Source: Massilia sp. Root133
GTDB taxonomy: Bacteria > Pseudomonadota > Gammaproteobacteria > Burkholderiales > Burkholderiaceae_D
Reading direction: 5' to 3'
DNA: 64,000 bases
Assembly: GCF_001426525.1 (NCBI RefSeq)
Contig: NZ_LMEW01000011.1
Coordinates: 46,856-110,855 of the forward strand
This document shows, one piece after another, positions 17,383-25,611 of this stretch. The notes beneath the pieces are model-generated. The model saw only the letters and a program-made list of their open reading frames with translations. It was not told where the DNA came from and made no database searches. The first letter of the stretch is position 1; the number at the start of each line of letters is the position of its first letter. Made by a program: the position numbers and the translations under genes.

Positions 17383-17388
17383 TATACT
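17383..17388 (+). promoter_or_regulatory. Possible -10 element for folE
   Basis: TATACT lies about 30 bases before the folE start in an AT-rich stretch. No good -35 hexamer is seen at the usual distance, so the assignment is weak. Confidence 0.3.
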
Positions 17389-17417
17389 CTCGGCAATCGA
17401 AAATTTTAGGGTTAACC

Positions 17418-17984
17418 ATGTCTGACAAAGAAGTCTTCACCGAGAATGACTGGCGCCGCCTGCTGGTAAGCCTTGGCGAAGATCCCAATCGCTCCGGCCT
17501 GCACGAGACGCCCGCGCGTGTCGCCAAGGCCTGGAAACACTGGACTTCCGGCTACGACCAGGATCCGGTCGAGATCCTCAAGGCGTTCGAAGACGGCGCC
17601 GAGGAATACAACGAATTGATCGTCGTGCGCGGCATTCCGGTCTACAGCCATTGCGAACACCACCTGGCGCCGTTCTTCGGCAAGGCGACGGTGGGCTATC
17701 TGCCTAACGGCAAGATCGTCGGGCTGTCGAAGCTGACGCGCCTCGTCGACGTGTTCTCCAAGCGCCTGCAGGTGCAGGAACGCTTGACGGTCCAGATCGC
17801 CAACACGCTGATGGAAGTGCTGGAACCGAAGGCCGTGGGCGTGGTCATCAAGTGCCGCCACATGTGCATGGAAAGCCGCGGCATCCGCACGCCGGGCGAG
17901 GAAACCATCACGTCGACCCTCCTGGGCGAACTGCAGCCGAACCTGGCGCTGCGCACCGAGTTCCTGTCGCTGGCCCGCGACTGA
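17418..17984 (+). CDS. folE: GTP cyclohydrolase I
   Basis: 188 residues from ATG at 17418, with AGGG upstream. It carries the FolE motifs: GLHETPARVAKAWK, the zinc and catalytic segment SHCEHHLAPFFGKATVGY (Cys79, His82), VFSKRLQVQERLTVQIA, and HMCMESRGIRTPG with the third zinc Cys at about 150. It converts GTP to 7,8-dihydroneopterin triphosphate, the first step of tetrahydrofolate and pterin synthesis. It appears monocistronic. The bases just after it hold a 9-bp inverted repeat that may end transcription. Confidence 0.96.
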   Translation: MSDKEVFTENDWRRLLVSLGEDPNRSGLHETPARVAKAWKHWTSGYDQDPVEILKAFEDGAEEYNELIVVRGIPVYSHCEHHLAPFFGKATVGYLPNGKIVGLSKLTRLVDVFSKRLQVQERLTVQIANTLMEVLEPKAVGVVIKCRHMCMESRGIRTPGEETITSTLLGELQPNLALRTEFLSLARD

Positions 17985-18005
17985 CGGCCTGCCCGACCCC
18001 GCACG

Positions 18006-18033
18006 CATGGCGCCGCAAAAAAAAGGCGCCATG
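18006..18033. repeat. 9-bp inverted repeat after folE
   Basis: CATGGCGCC and GGCGCCATG form a perfect stem around the loop GCAAAAAAAA, starting 22 bases after the folE stop. No T-run follows on either strand, so an intrinsic terminator is possible but not clear. Confidence 0.5.
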
Positions 18034-18110
18034 ATTCCGAACACGCTGCTAGACTGTATTTACTGGGCGCCGTGTTCGAATCCGTCGCGACAATGCGCTA
18101 CGCCCCGTCG

Positions 18111-18136
18111 ATGATCGGGAACCTGTTCCGGATCAT
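18111..18136. promoter_or_regulatory. Near-perfect 12-bp palindrome before the transposase-like gene
   Basis: ATGATCGGGAAC and GTTCCGGATCAT match at 11 of 12 positions around a two-base centre. It ends 30 bases before the likely start of the DUF4096 gene. It could be an operator or an RNA hairpin over the translation start. Confidence 0.5.
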
Positions 18137-18166
18137 GTGTCTCCAAGTGAATTTGAGGCGATCGAC

Positions 18167-18490
18167 ATGGCCAGGCAAACCTTTCCAAGCGATGTACCGC
18201 GTGAACAGTTCGAGACCGTGCGTGAAATGCTCGAAGCGGCCCGCCGCAAGACCCGGCCGCGCAAGCACGACCTGTACGATGTGTTCTGCGCCGTCCTGTA
18301 CTTCCTCCACACCGGCAGCGCCTGGCGCAGCATGCCGCCCGAGTTTCCGCCCTGGCGTACCGTGCATGAATATTTCACGCAATGGACGATGCTGCGCGAC
18401 GGCGACCGCACCCTGCTCGAGCAGACGCTCGACCGGCTCGGGCGCACGGCCGAAATCGCACGGCTGCGCCAGCTGACCGGGCAGCACTGA
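18167..18490 (+). CDS. Orphan IS5-type transposase N-terminal domain (DUF4096)
   Basis: 107 residues from ATG at 18167 (GAGG upstream; an in-frame GTG at 18137 is possible). The whole protein matches the N-terminal helix-turn-helix part of IS5-family transposases: FPSDVPREQFETVREMLEAA, RKHDLYDVFCAVLYFLHTG, WRSMPPEFPPWRTVHEYF. The catalytic DDE half is absent, and no transposase frame continues after the stop at 18490. No terminal inverted repeats or target duplications are visible. It is either a remnant or a retained DNA-binding protein; the frame is intact with normal codon use, which slightly favours retention. Confidence 0.7.
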   Translation: MARQTFPSDVPREQFETVREMLEAARRKTRPRKHDLYDVFCAVLYFLHTGSAWRSMPPEFPPWRTVHEYFTQWTMLRDGDRTLLEQTLDRLGRTAEIARLRQLTGQH

Positions 18491-18539
18491 TCCGGGCTGC
18501 GTTGCCGGATGACCGGCCTGCCGCCGGCGGGTGTGAGCG

Positions 18540-18962
18540 CTAGCGCGTGGCCGCCACCGAGCCTTCCGCCGGCTCGAACACGAGCTTCTTTTTCGCATCC
18601 ATGTGGAACACGCCGATCGGCTGGGCCTGCACATTGTCCGACGGTTCCGGCAACTGGCTGCAGGTACGGGTTTCCAGCTGCCACATCGCGTCGCCCGCGC
18701 GCAGCACGAAGGTGTCGTCGCCCGTGGAGAACAGCTCGACGTTCAGGTCGGCCAGCGGCGTCTTGCCGAGGTCGAACTGGCGCTGGCAGTCCGGCAGGCG
18801 CGACGCGATCACCCGCAGGCCCGCCTGTTTGCTCCAGAAATAATCCTGCGTGACGACCACCGTCAGGGCGTGGTCGTTGCTGTCGATCGTGTAGCTGGCC
18901 GATTCGTTGACGCAGCCGGCCAGCAGCAAGAGCGGTGTCAACAGGAGCAAGGGGGAGCGCAT
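18540..18962 (-). CDS. Small lipoprotein of unknown function
   Basis: 140 residues from ATG at 18962 (GGAA 6 bases upstream). MRSPLLLLTPLLLLAGC is a lipoprotein signal with lipobox LAGC (Cys17). The mature part is a compact beta-rich domain (YTIDSNDHALTVVVTQDYFW, FVLRAGDAMWQLETRTC) with two further Cys residues that could form a disulphide. It ends in a basic/acidic tail. No family is recognised. Transcribed alone, converging on the DUF4096 gene. Confidence 0.75.
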   Translation of the reverse strand: MRSPLLLLTPLLLLAGCVNESASYTIDSNDHALTVVVTQDYFWSKQAGLRVIASRLPDCQRQFDLGKTPLADLNVELFSTGDDTFVLRAGDAMWQLETRTCSQLPEPSDNVQAQPIGVFHMDAKKKLVFEPAEGSVAATR

Positions 18963-19117
18963 GGTCATTTCCGGGTTGCTGATGCTTCTGTGCATCTCTG
19001 CGCGAGTATAGAGCGCTTCAAACACTTGCCGCAACGGCACGCTTCTCGCGCGCTCCCCGATTTTTTGATTTCGGAGATGATGAATCAGGCAATCCATCTT
19101 CGAAAGCGAGCAAAGTC

Positions 19118-19696
19118 ATGCCAGACGATGACCAGAGTCTATCGGAGCAGCGTGCGCAGGGCGCGACGTTGCTCCATGCGCCGCCGCAACCGCTCACCTT
19201 GCGGATCAATGGCGCCGAGCACAACCTGACGATCGAACCCCGCGTGACCCTGCTGGACGCGCTGCGCGAGGTGCTGGGCCTGACCGGCACCAAGAAGGGC
19301 TGCGACCGCGGCCAGTGCGGGGCCTGCACGGTCCTCGTGGACGGCCAGCGCATCAACGCCTGCCTCACGCTGGCGATGATGCACGACGGCCGCGAGATCA
19401 CGACCGTGGAAGGCCTCGGCGAGCAAGGGCAGCCGCACCCGATGCAGCAGGCCTTCATGGATTGCGACGGCTTCCAGTGCGGCTATTGCACGCCGGGACA
19501 GGTGTGTTCGGCGGTGGCGCTGCTGGACGAAGTGAAGGCAAGGCAGGCCAGCATGCTGACCGAAGGCGACCAGCTGGCGCCGGGCGCGCTGTCCGAAGAC
19601 GAGATCCGCGAGCGCATGAGCGGCAACCTGTGCCGCTGCGGCGCCTATCCCAACATCGTCAAGGCCATCCACAGCGTGGTCTTGCGCCAGGCGTAG
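19118..19696 (+). CDS. Aldehyde/xanthine-type oxidoreductase, 2Fe-2S subunit (PaoA-like)
   Basis: 192 residues with two 2Fe-2S domains: a plant-type ferredoxin domain (GCDRGQCGACTVLVDGQRI, preceded by RVTLLDALREVLGLTGTKKG) and an all-helical domain (CGYCTPGQVC and GNLCRCGAYPNI). This is the small electron-transfer subunit of molybdenum hydroxylases. The best match is the PaoA/YagT branch, yet the N-terminus has no Tat signal, whereas E. coli PaoA has one, so this complex is probably cytosolic. First gene of a three-gene operon; the FAD subunit gene follows after 10 bases. Confidence 0.9.
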   Translation: MPDDDQSLSEQRAQGATLLHAPPQPLTLRINGAEHNLTIEPRVTLLDALREVLGLTGTKKGCDRGQCGACTVLVDGQRINACLTLAMMHDGREITTVEGLGEQGQPHPMQQAFMDCDGFQCGYCTPGQVCSAVALLDEVKARQASMLTEGDQLAPGALSEDEIRERMSGNLCRCGAYPNIVKAIHSVVLRQA

Positions 19697-19706
19697 GGGG
19701 ACGTGC

Positions 19707-20729
19707 ATGCAATCGATCTTCTACGACCGTGCCAGGGATGTGAACCACGCGCTCGAGCTGGCGCGCCAGCCGGGTGCGAAATACATCGGCGGCGGCACCA
19801 ACCTGCTCGACCTGTACAAGAGCGGCATCGAAAAGCCTGTCCGCCTGATCGATGTGAGCCGGCTCGCGCTGGCCGACATCGACGAGCTGCCGGGTGGCGG
19901 CCTGCGCATCGGCGCGATGGCCAGCAACACGGCGGCCGCGAATCATCCGCTCGTGCGCCAGCGCTATCGCCTGCTGTCGGAGGCGCTGCTGAACGGCGCG
20001 TCGGCCCAGCTGCGCAACATGGCGACCATTGGCGGCAACCTGCTGCAGCGCACGCGCTGTTATTACTTTACCGATCCCGCTTTCCCTCACTGTAACAAGC
20101 GCGATCCCGGCTCGGGCTGCGACGCCATCGACGGCCACAACCGCATCCACGCGATTTTGGGCGCGAGCCCGCACTGCATCGCGACCAATCCTTCCGACAT
20201 GAGCGTGGCCCTCGTCGCGCTCGATGCGGTCATCCACCTGCAGGGGCCGGACGGCGCGCGGCAGCTGCCCGTCGCCGAGTTCCACCGCTTGCCGGAGGAC
20301 CGCCCGCAGGACGACACGGTGATCCGCCCCGGCGAACTGATCACGGCGGTGGAATTGCCGCCTACGCCGTTTTCCAGGCATGCGCACTACCTGAAGGTGC
20401 GCGACCGGGCCAGCTATGCGTTCGCGCTCGTGTCGGTGGCGGCGGCCGTCGACGTGGACGGCGACACCATCCGCGACCTGCGCATCGTGCTGGGCGGCGT
20501 GGCCCATAAACCCTGGCGGGCGCTGGGTGCGGAGCGGAGATTGCGCGGCCAGTCGCTGGGCGCGCTTACCGACGACGTGCTGGGCAAGGTCGGGGCGGAT
20601 GCCGTCGCCGGTGCGCAGCCGCATGCGCACAACGCGTTCAAGGTCGAACTGGCGCAGCGCGCGGTCGCGCGGGCGCTGCGGATCGCCACGGGCAGTCAGG
20701 CCACGGGCGAGATGGGAGGCATGGCATGA
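19707..20729 (+). CDS. Molybdenum oxidoreductase, FAD subunit (PaoB-like)
   Basis: 340 residues of the CO-dehydrogenase flavoprotein type. KYIGGGTNLLDLYKSG and LRNMATIGGNLLQRTRC are the FAD-binding loops. The insertion between CYYFTDPAFPHCNKRD and PGSGCDA holds the extra cysteines that ligate the 4Fe-4S cluster special to PaoB/YagS and 4-hydroxybenzoyl-CoA reductase-like subunits. It passes electrons from the molybdenum site to its acceptor. The stop codon overlaps the start of the large subunit gene by ATGA, so the two are coupled. Confidence 0.9.
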   Translation: MQSIFYDRARDVNHALELARQPGAKYIGGGTNLLDLYKSGIEKPVRLIDVSRLALADIDELPGGGLRIGAMASNTAAANHPLVRQRYRLLSEALLNGASAQLRNMATIGGNLLQRTRCYYFTDPAFPHCNKRDPGSGCDAIDGHNRIHAILGASPHCIATNPSDMSVALVALDAVIHLQGPDGARQLPVAEFHRLPEDRPQDDTVIRPGELITAVELPPTPFSRHAHYLKVRDRASYAFALVSVAAAVDVDGDTIRDLRIVLGGVAHKPWRALGAERRLRGQSLGALTDDVLGKVGADAVAGAQPHAHNAFKVELAQRAVARALRIATGSQATGEMGGMA

Positions 20730-22945
20730 CGATCACGGGCGCTCCCATCAATCGCGTCGACGCCTGGGCGAAAGTCAGCGGCGCGGCGCGCTATTCGGCC
20801 GAGCATCCGGTCGACAACGTGGCCCATGCGGTCCTGGTCACGAGCACGATCCCCAGCGGACGCGTGCTCTCCATCGACGACAGCGCGGCCCGCGAGGTGC
20901 CGGGCGTGCTGCTCGTGATGACGCCCGCGAACGCCATGCGGCTTCCTCCCAACATGAAGGACGGCAAGCTCCAGCCGCCGATCGGGCGCAGGCTGACCCT
21001 GCTGCAGGAAGACGACGTCTATTACAACAACCAGCCGATCGCCGTCGTCGTGGCCGACACGTTCGAGCGCGCGCGCGAGGCGGGCGCCCGGCTGCGCATC
21101 GAGTACGAACGCAAGCCGGCCGTGCTCGATTTCGAGGAGGCCAAGGCGTCCGTGCATCCGCCGGAAAAAGTGTTGACGGAAGAAACCGACACGAAGCGGG
21201 GCGATTTGCAGGCGGGGCTGCTGGCCGGCAGCGCGCGGATAGACGTCACCTACACGACGCCGGTCGAGAACCACAACCCGCTCGAAACGCACGCGACGAT
21301 CGCCCAGTGGAACGGCGACCGCCTCACCCTGTACGACTCGACGCAGTACATGAAGGGCGTGCAGCGCATCGTCGCGAGCATCTTCGGTATTCCGCCCGAG
21401 AACGTCACGGCGATCTGCCCGTACGTGGGCGGCGGCTTCGGGGCCAAGGGTTCCGTGTGGTCGCACGTGGTGCTCGCCGCGATGGCCGCGAAGCAGCTGG
21501 GGCGTCCCGTGAAACTGTCGCTGGACCGCAACCAGATGTTCGGCCCGGTCGGCACCCGCCCGAACACCGAGCAGCGCATGCGCATGGCGGCGCTGTCGGA
21601 CGGCCGCATGACGGCATCCAGCCACGACACGATCGCCTACACGTCGATGATCGAGGACTGGATCGAGCCGTGCGGCCTCGTCACGCGCATGATGTACGAG
21701 AGCCCGAACCAGGCAACGTCGCACCGGCTGGCACGCATGAATCTCGGTACGCCCACCTTCATGCGCGCGCCCGGCGAGGCCACCGGTTCGTACGCCCAGG
21801 ATTGCGCGATCGACGAGCTGGCCTACGAGCTGCACATGGATCCGCTGGATCTGCGCCTGAAAAACTACACGGAGCGCGATCCCGGCAAGGACTTGCCGTT
21901 CTCCAGTAAATCGCTGCGCCAGTGCTACGAGATCGGCGCCGAGCGCTTCGGCTGGCGCGACCGCAATCCGCAGCCGCGCTCCATGCGTCAAGGTAAAAAA
22001 CTGGTCGGATGGGGCATGGCGACGGCGAGTTATCCGACGAACCGTTCGGCGGCGGAATGCTCCGCGACCTTGCTGCCGGACGGCACCGCGCTGTTCCGCT
22101 CCGGCACGCAGGACCTCGGCACCGGCACCTATACCGTGATGACGCAGGTGGCGGCGGATGCGCTCGGCGTGCCCGTCGACCGTGTGCGTTTCGAGCTGGG
22201 CAATTCGCAGATGCCCGAAGCGCCCGTCTCGGGCGGATCGACGACGGTGGCCAGCGTGGCGCCGGCCGTGCAGGCGGCGGGGAGGGCGTTGCGCCTGAAA
22301 CTGCTCGGCATCGCGGCGGCCGATGAATGCTCGCCCTTGTTCGGCGCGACGGCCGATCAGGTGGGCGTGGATTCGACGTCGGATGGTGGCGAGCTCTACC
22401 TGCTGGACGATCCGGCGCGGCGTGTAGCGATGCAGGCCATCGCCGCACGCCACGGCGGTCCCGTGGAGGTGACGGCCAAGGCCGAGCCCGGCGACGAGAA
22501 GCAGAAGTACTCGATGCATGCGTTCGGCTCCGTGTTCGTCGAGGTGACGGTGGACGAAGACCTGGGCGAGATCCGTGTGCCGCGCGTCGTGGGCGTCTAC
22601 GGCGTCGGCAAGCTGATGAACGAAAAGACGGGCTACAGCCAGCTGATGGGCGGCATCGTCTGGGGGATCGGCCTGGCGCTGTTCGAAGAGACGCTGATCG
22701 ACAAGCGGGAGGGGCGCGCCGTGAACGGCAACCTGGCCGAGTACCACGTCCCGACGAATGCCGACATCCAGGCGATCGACGTACAGATCGTCGACGAGGA
22801 CGACCCGCACGTGAACCCGCTGGGCGCCAAGGGCATCGGCGAGATCGGCATCACGGGCGTGGGCGCCGCCATCGCGAATGCCGTGTTCCACGCGACGGGC
22901 AAGCGGGTGCGGGATTTGCCGATCACGCTCGATAAATTGTTGTGA
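20726..22945 (+). CDS. Molybdenum oxidoreductase, Mo-cofactor subunit (PaoC-like)
   Basis: 739 residues. The substrate and cofactor regions of the xanthine dehydrogenase family are present: PYVGGGFGAKGSVW, RAPGEATGSYAQDCAIDELA, GTQDLGTGTYTVMTQVAADAL, and near the C-terminus GAKGIGEIGITGVGAAIANA with the catalytic Glu. It likely binds molybdopterin cytosine dinucleotide and oxidises aldehydes or N-heterocycles to acids. No XdhC/PaoD-type maturation gene is adjacent, so cofactor insertion must rely on a gene elsewhere. It is convergent with the efflux operon (12-base gap). Confidence 0.92.
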   Translation: MTITGAPINRVDAWAKVSGAARYSAEHPVDNVAHAVLVTSTIPSGRVLSIDDSAAREVPGVLLVMTPANAMRLPPNMKDGKLQPPIGRRLTLLQEDDVYYNNQPIAVVVADTFERAREAGARLRIEYERKPAVLDFEEAKASVHPPEKVLTEETDTKRGDLQAGLLAGSARIDVTYTTPVENHNPLETHATIAQWNGDRLTLYDSTQYMKGVQRIVASIFGIPPENVTAICPYVGGGFGAKGSVWSHVVLAAMAAKQLGRPVKLSLDRNQMFGPVGTRPNTEQRMRMAALSDGRMTASSHDTIAYTSMIEDWIEPCGLVTRMMYESPNQATSHRLARMNLGTPTFMRAPGEATGSYAQDCAIDELAYELHMDPLDLRLKNYTERDPGKDLPFSSKSLRQCYEIGAERFGWRDRNPQPRSMRQGKKLVGWGMATASYPTNRSAAECSATLLPDGTALFRSGTQDLGTGTYTVMTQVAADALGVPVDRVRFELGNSQMPEAPVSGGSTTVASVAPAVQAAGRALRLKLLGIAAADECSPLFGATADQVGVDSTSDGGELYLLDDPARRVAMQAIAARHGGPVEVTAKAEPGDEKQKYSMHAFGSVFVEVTVDEDLGEIRVPRVVGVYGVGKLMNEKTGYSQLMGGIVWGIGLALFEETLIDKREGRAVNGNLAEYHVPTNADIQAIDVQIVDEDDPHVNPLGAKGIGEIGITGVGAAIANAVFHATGKRVRDLPITLDKLL

Positions 22946-22957
22946 ACGCCGGGCGCG

Positions 22958-24445
22958 TCACTCCGCGTGATGCGCCTGCGCGACATGCTCCTCGCCATGC
23001 TTGGCATGCGTGTTCTCCCAGCCGCCACCCAGTGCGAGGAACAGCTGCACCTGATCCGCCGCCAGCTGGGCATCGGACGCCGCGAGGACGCTCTCGGCGC
23101 TGGCCAGGGTGCGGTCCGCGTCCAGCTGGGACAGGAAGTCGGTGCGGCCGAACTGGTACAGCTTGGCCGACTGGCGCGACGCCAGCGCGCTCTGGTCGCG
23201 TGCGGCGCGCAGGGCGGCGTTGCGGTCGAGCTCGCGGGCGTAGACGGTGAGCGCGCTTTCCGTCTCGCGCAGTGCGTTCAGCACGACCGAGTCGAAGCGG
23301 GCCAGCGCACCGGCCGTGCTGGCCTTCGCCTGCGCGATGTGCGAGCGGGCGGAGCTGGTCGCCGGCAGGCTCCATGAGATCAGCGGGCCCAGGCTGAACT
23401 TCCACGTGTTCGCATCGTTGAACTGGTTCATCATGCCGATCATGCCGACCGACGCACCCAGGTTGATGTTCGGGTACAGCTCGGCCGTCGCGACGCCGAT
23501 GCGCGCGGTGGCGCCGGCCAGCTGGCGTTCGGCCTGGCGCACGTCGGGGCGGCGGCGCAGCAGGGCGGCGCCATCGCCGACCGGGATCGTCGCGGCCACG
23601 CGCGGCGGCGTCGAACATTGCGCGACCTCGGCCGGGAACTGGCTCGGCACTTCACCTGTCAAAACAGCCAGACGGTACAGCGCCGTGCGGCGGCGCGCTT
23701 CCAGCGGCGGCAGGTTGGCGCGCAATTGTTCGAGCTGGGCTTGTGCACGGGTGGTGTCGATGGCGATGCCGCGGCCGCGCTTGACGCGTTCGGCCGTGAG
23801 ATTCACGAACTTCCGCTGCAGATCGACGGACTCCTGCGCCACTTTCAGCTGGTAGCCGGCCGAACACGCTTCCGCATAGGCGCGGGTCGTGTCGGCCGCG
23901 ACGATCACGTGTGTGAGGTCGCTGGCCGCCTGTGCGGCTTCGACGTCCGCTTCCGATGCTTCGACGGCGCGGCGGATGCGGCCCCACAGGTCGAGCGTGT
24001 AGCCGATCTTGACGTCGGCGTCGTACAGGCCGTCGGTGGGGAGTTGTTCCGGGATGCCCAGCTGCGCGCCGGCGATCCGGCCGTATTGCGGGGCGGCGCT
24101 CATCTCGACTTCGGGGCGCTTCTTTTCCTCGACCTCTTCCAGCACGCCATGCGCGCGCTGCAGGTTGGCGGCGGCCACGCGCAGGTCGGCGTTGTTGGCG
24201 AAGGCCTTGGCGACCAGCTTGTCGAGCAGCGGGTCCTGGTACAGGCGCCACCAGTCGGCCGGAAGCGGTTCGGACTTGAAGGACTGCTCGGCCGCGCCCA
24301 TGAACGGGGCATTGGCCGCGTCGCGCTTGATCACGGCCTCTTTCGGCACGTGGTAGTCGGGGCCCACCGTCGTGCAGGCGGCGAGCGCGGCCGCCAGCAG
24401 CGACAGCGTGAAGACTTTCTTGACGGAGGATCGGTAGCGGTTCAT
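22958..24445 (-). CDS. NodT-family outer-membrane efflux lipoprotein
   Basis: 495 residues. A lipoprotein signal (KKVFTLSLLAAALAAC, Cys24) precedes two OEP (TolC-like) repeats with long coiled-coil helices. Typical blocks are WWRLYQDPLLDKLVAKAFANN, YTLDLWGRIRRAVEAS and LLRRRPDVRQAERQLAGATARIGVA. It forms the outer-membrane channel of a tripartite pump, ending in a His-rich tail (HAKHGEEHVAQAHHAE). It overlaps the HlyD gene by ATGA and is the last gene of the marR-led operon. Confidence 0.93.
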   Translation of the reverse strand: MNRYRSSVKKVFTLSLLAAALAACTTVGPDYHVPKEAVIKRDAANAPFMGAAEQSFKSEPLPADWWRLYQDPLLDKLVAKAFANNADLRVAAANLQRAHGVLEEVEEKKRPEVEMSAAPQYGRIAGAQLGIPEQLPTDGLYDADVKIGYTLDLWGRIRRAVEASEADVEAAQAASDLTHVIVAADTTRAYAEACSAGYQLKVAQESVDLQRKFVNLTAERVKRGRGIAIDTTRAQAQLEQLRANLPPLEARRRTALYRLAVLTGEVPSQFPAEVAQCSTPPRVAATIPVGDGAALLRRRPDVRQAERQLAGATARIGVATAELYPNINLGASVGMIGMMNQFNDANTWKFSLGPLISWSLPATSSARSHIAQAKASTAGALARFDSVVLNALRETESALTVYARELDRNAALRAARDQSALASRQSAKLYQFGRTDFLSQLDADRTLASAESVLAASDAQLAADQVQLFLALGGGWENTHAKHGEEHVAQAHHAE

Positions 24446-25392
24446 GACGATTTACGCGTGGTAGTCGCGGCGGGAACGGCAGCCACCGCCTGGGCCGCAG
24501 GTTTGGCCAAAGGTTTGGCCACAGCAGGCAACACCTTCACCGTCGCCGTCTGCCCGGCAACGAGTCGCACATTGGCCGGCACCTGGTCGATGGCGATGCG
24601 CACCGGCACGCGCTGCGCGAGGCGGACCCAGTTGAAGGTCGGGTTCACGTTCGGCAGCATGTTGGCGCCGGTGCTGCGGTCGCGGTCCGTGATGCCTTCG
24701 GCGAAGCTTTCCACATGGCCGCGGATCGGCTGGCGCGTGCCCATCAGGGTGACGTCGACCGCGTCGCCGAGCTGGATGCCGGGCAGCTTGGTCTCTTCGA
24801 AATAACCTTCGACGTAGAACGAGCTGCTGTCGACGACGGCCATCACCGGATGCGCCGCGGTGGCGTACGCGCCTTCGCGCAGGTCGAGGTTCGTCACGAT
24901 GCCGTTGACGCTGGAGACGACGCGCGTGCGCTCGAGGTTCAGCTTCGCCGTGTCGCGGTTGACGATGGCCTGGGCCAGCGCGGCCCGCGCCTGGTCGCTG
25001 CGGGTCTGGCCCTGTTCCCGGGTTTCCTGCGACACGAGGTCGTCGAGCTGGGTGTTACGCTGGTTCTCGCGCAGCGCCTGGGCCAGCGCCGCCTGGGCCG
25101 CCGTCACCTGGGCTTCGCTCTGGCGCAAGGCCAGTTCGAAACGGGCGCGGTCGATGTCGAACAGCGCCTCGCCGGCCTTCACCTGCTGGTTGTCGTGGAC
25201 GTAGACCTTGGTCACCTGGCCCGTCACGTCGGGCGCGACCTGCACGACATAGGCCTTCACGCGGCCGTCGCGCGTCCAGGGCTCGACCTCGTAATGGCGC
25301 CACAGCTGCCAGCCCGCGTAGACCGCGCCCGCGGTCACCACCGCCGTGATACTTACCCGGCCAATTGTCGACAAAATAGTTTTCATAGCCAT
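24442..25392 (-). CDS. HlyD/AaeA-type periplasmic adaptor
   Basis: 316 residues. One N-terminal membrane helix (about 12-28), then a biotinyl-lipoyl-like domain (VQVAPDVTGQVTKVYVHDNQQV), a short coiled-coil hairpin (about 80-150), the return strand (VVSSVNGIVTNLDLREGAYA) and a beta-barrel (VEGYFEETKLPGIQLGDAVDV). The layout matches AaeA/EmrA-like adaptors that join a FUSC-type membrane protein to an outer-membrane channel. It starts one base after the DUF1656 stop and overlaps the NodT gene. Confidence 0.92.
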   Translation of the reverse strand: MAMKTILSTIGRVSITAVVTAGAVYAGWQLWRHYEVEPWTRDGRVKAYVVQVAPDVTGQVTKVYVHDNQQVKAGEALFDIDRARFELALRQSEAQVTAAQAALAQALRENQRNTQLDDLVSQETREQGQTRSDQARAALAQAIVNRDTAKLNLERTRVVSSVNGIVTNLDLREGAYATAAHPVMAVVDSSSFYVEGYFEETKLPGIQLGDAVDVTLMGTRQPIRGHVESFAEGITDRDRSTGANMLPNVNPTFNWVRLAQRVPVRIAIDQVPANVRLVAGQTATVKVLPAVAKPLAKPAAQAVAAVPAATTTRKSS

Positions 25393-25393
25393 C

Positions 25394-25600
25394 TCAGGAC
25401 CAGTTGCGTGTGTAATACGTCAGTGCGCCGAGCACGATGACGAACAGTGAAAAATCGAACAGGGCCGGGTGCCAGACGACGCGATAAAAGCCCGTCTTCG
25501 CCAGGACCAGGTTGATGAGCCGCGAGACCACCAGCGCCGCCAGCGTGAGCAGCAGGAGCGGAGGAACGTAGAGGCCGTAGATGCTGACTTCGCCGATCAT
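25394..25600 (-). CDS. DUF1656 small membrane protein
   Basis: 68 residues from ATG at 25600 with AGGAG upstream. It has two membrane helices (about 12-33 and 50-63) and the family opening EVSIYGLYVPPLL. These small proteins are nearly always encoded between FUSC and HlyD genes in aromatic-acid efflux operons (compare AaeX), as here. The role is not established; probably a subunit or stabiliser of the FUSC component. Confidence 0.9.
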   Translation of the reverse strand: MIGEVSIYGLYVPPLLLLTLAALVVSRLINLVLAKTGFYRVVWHPALFDFSLFVIVLGALTYYTRNWS

Positions 25601-25611
25601 CGGATCTCCTT

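Noticed and set aside
20696..22891. 731-codon minus-strand frame opposite the molybdenum subunit gene
   Set aside because: The plus-strand gene has all family motifs; the antisense frame has none.
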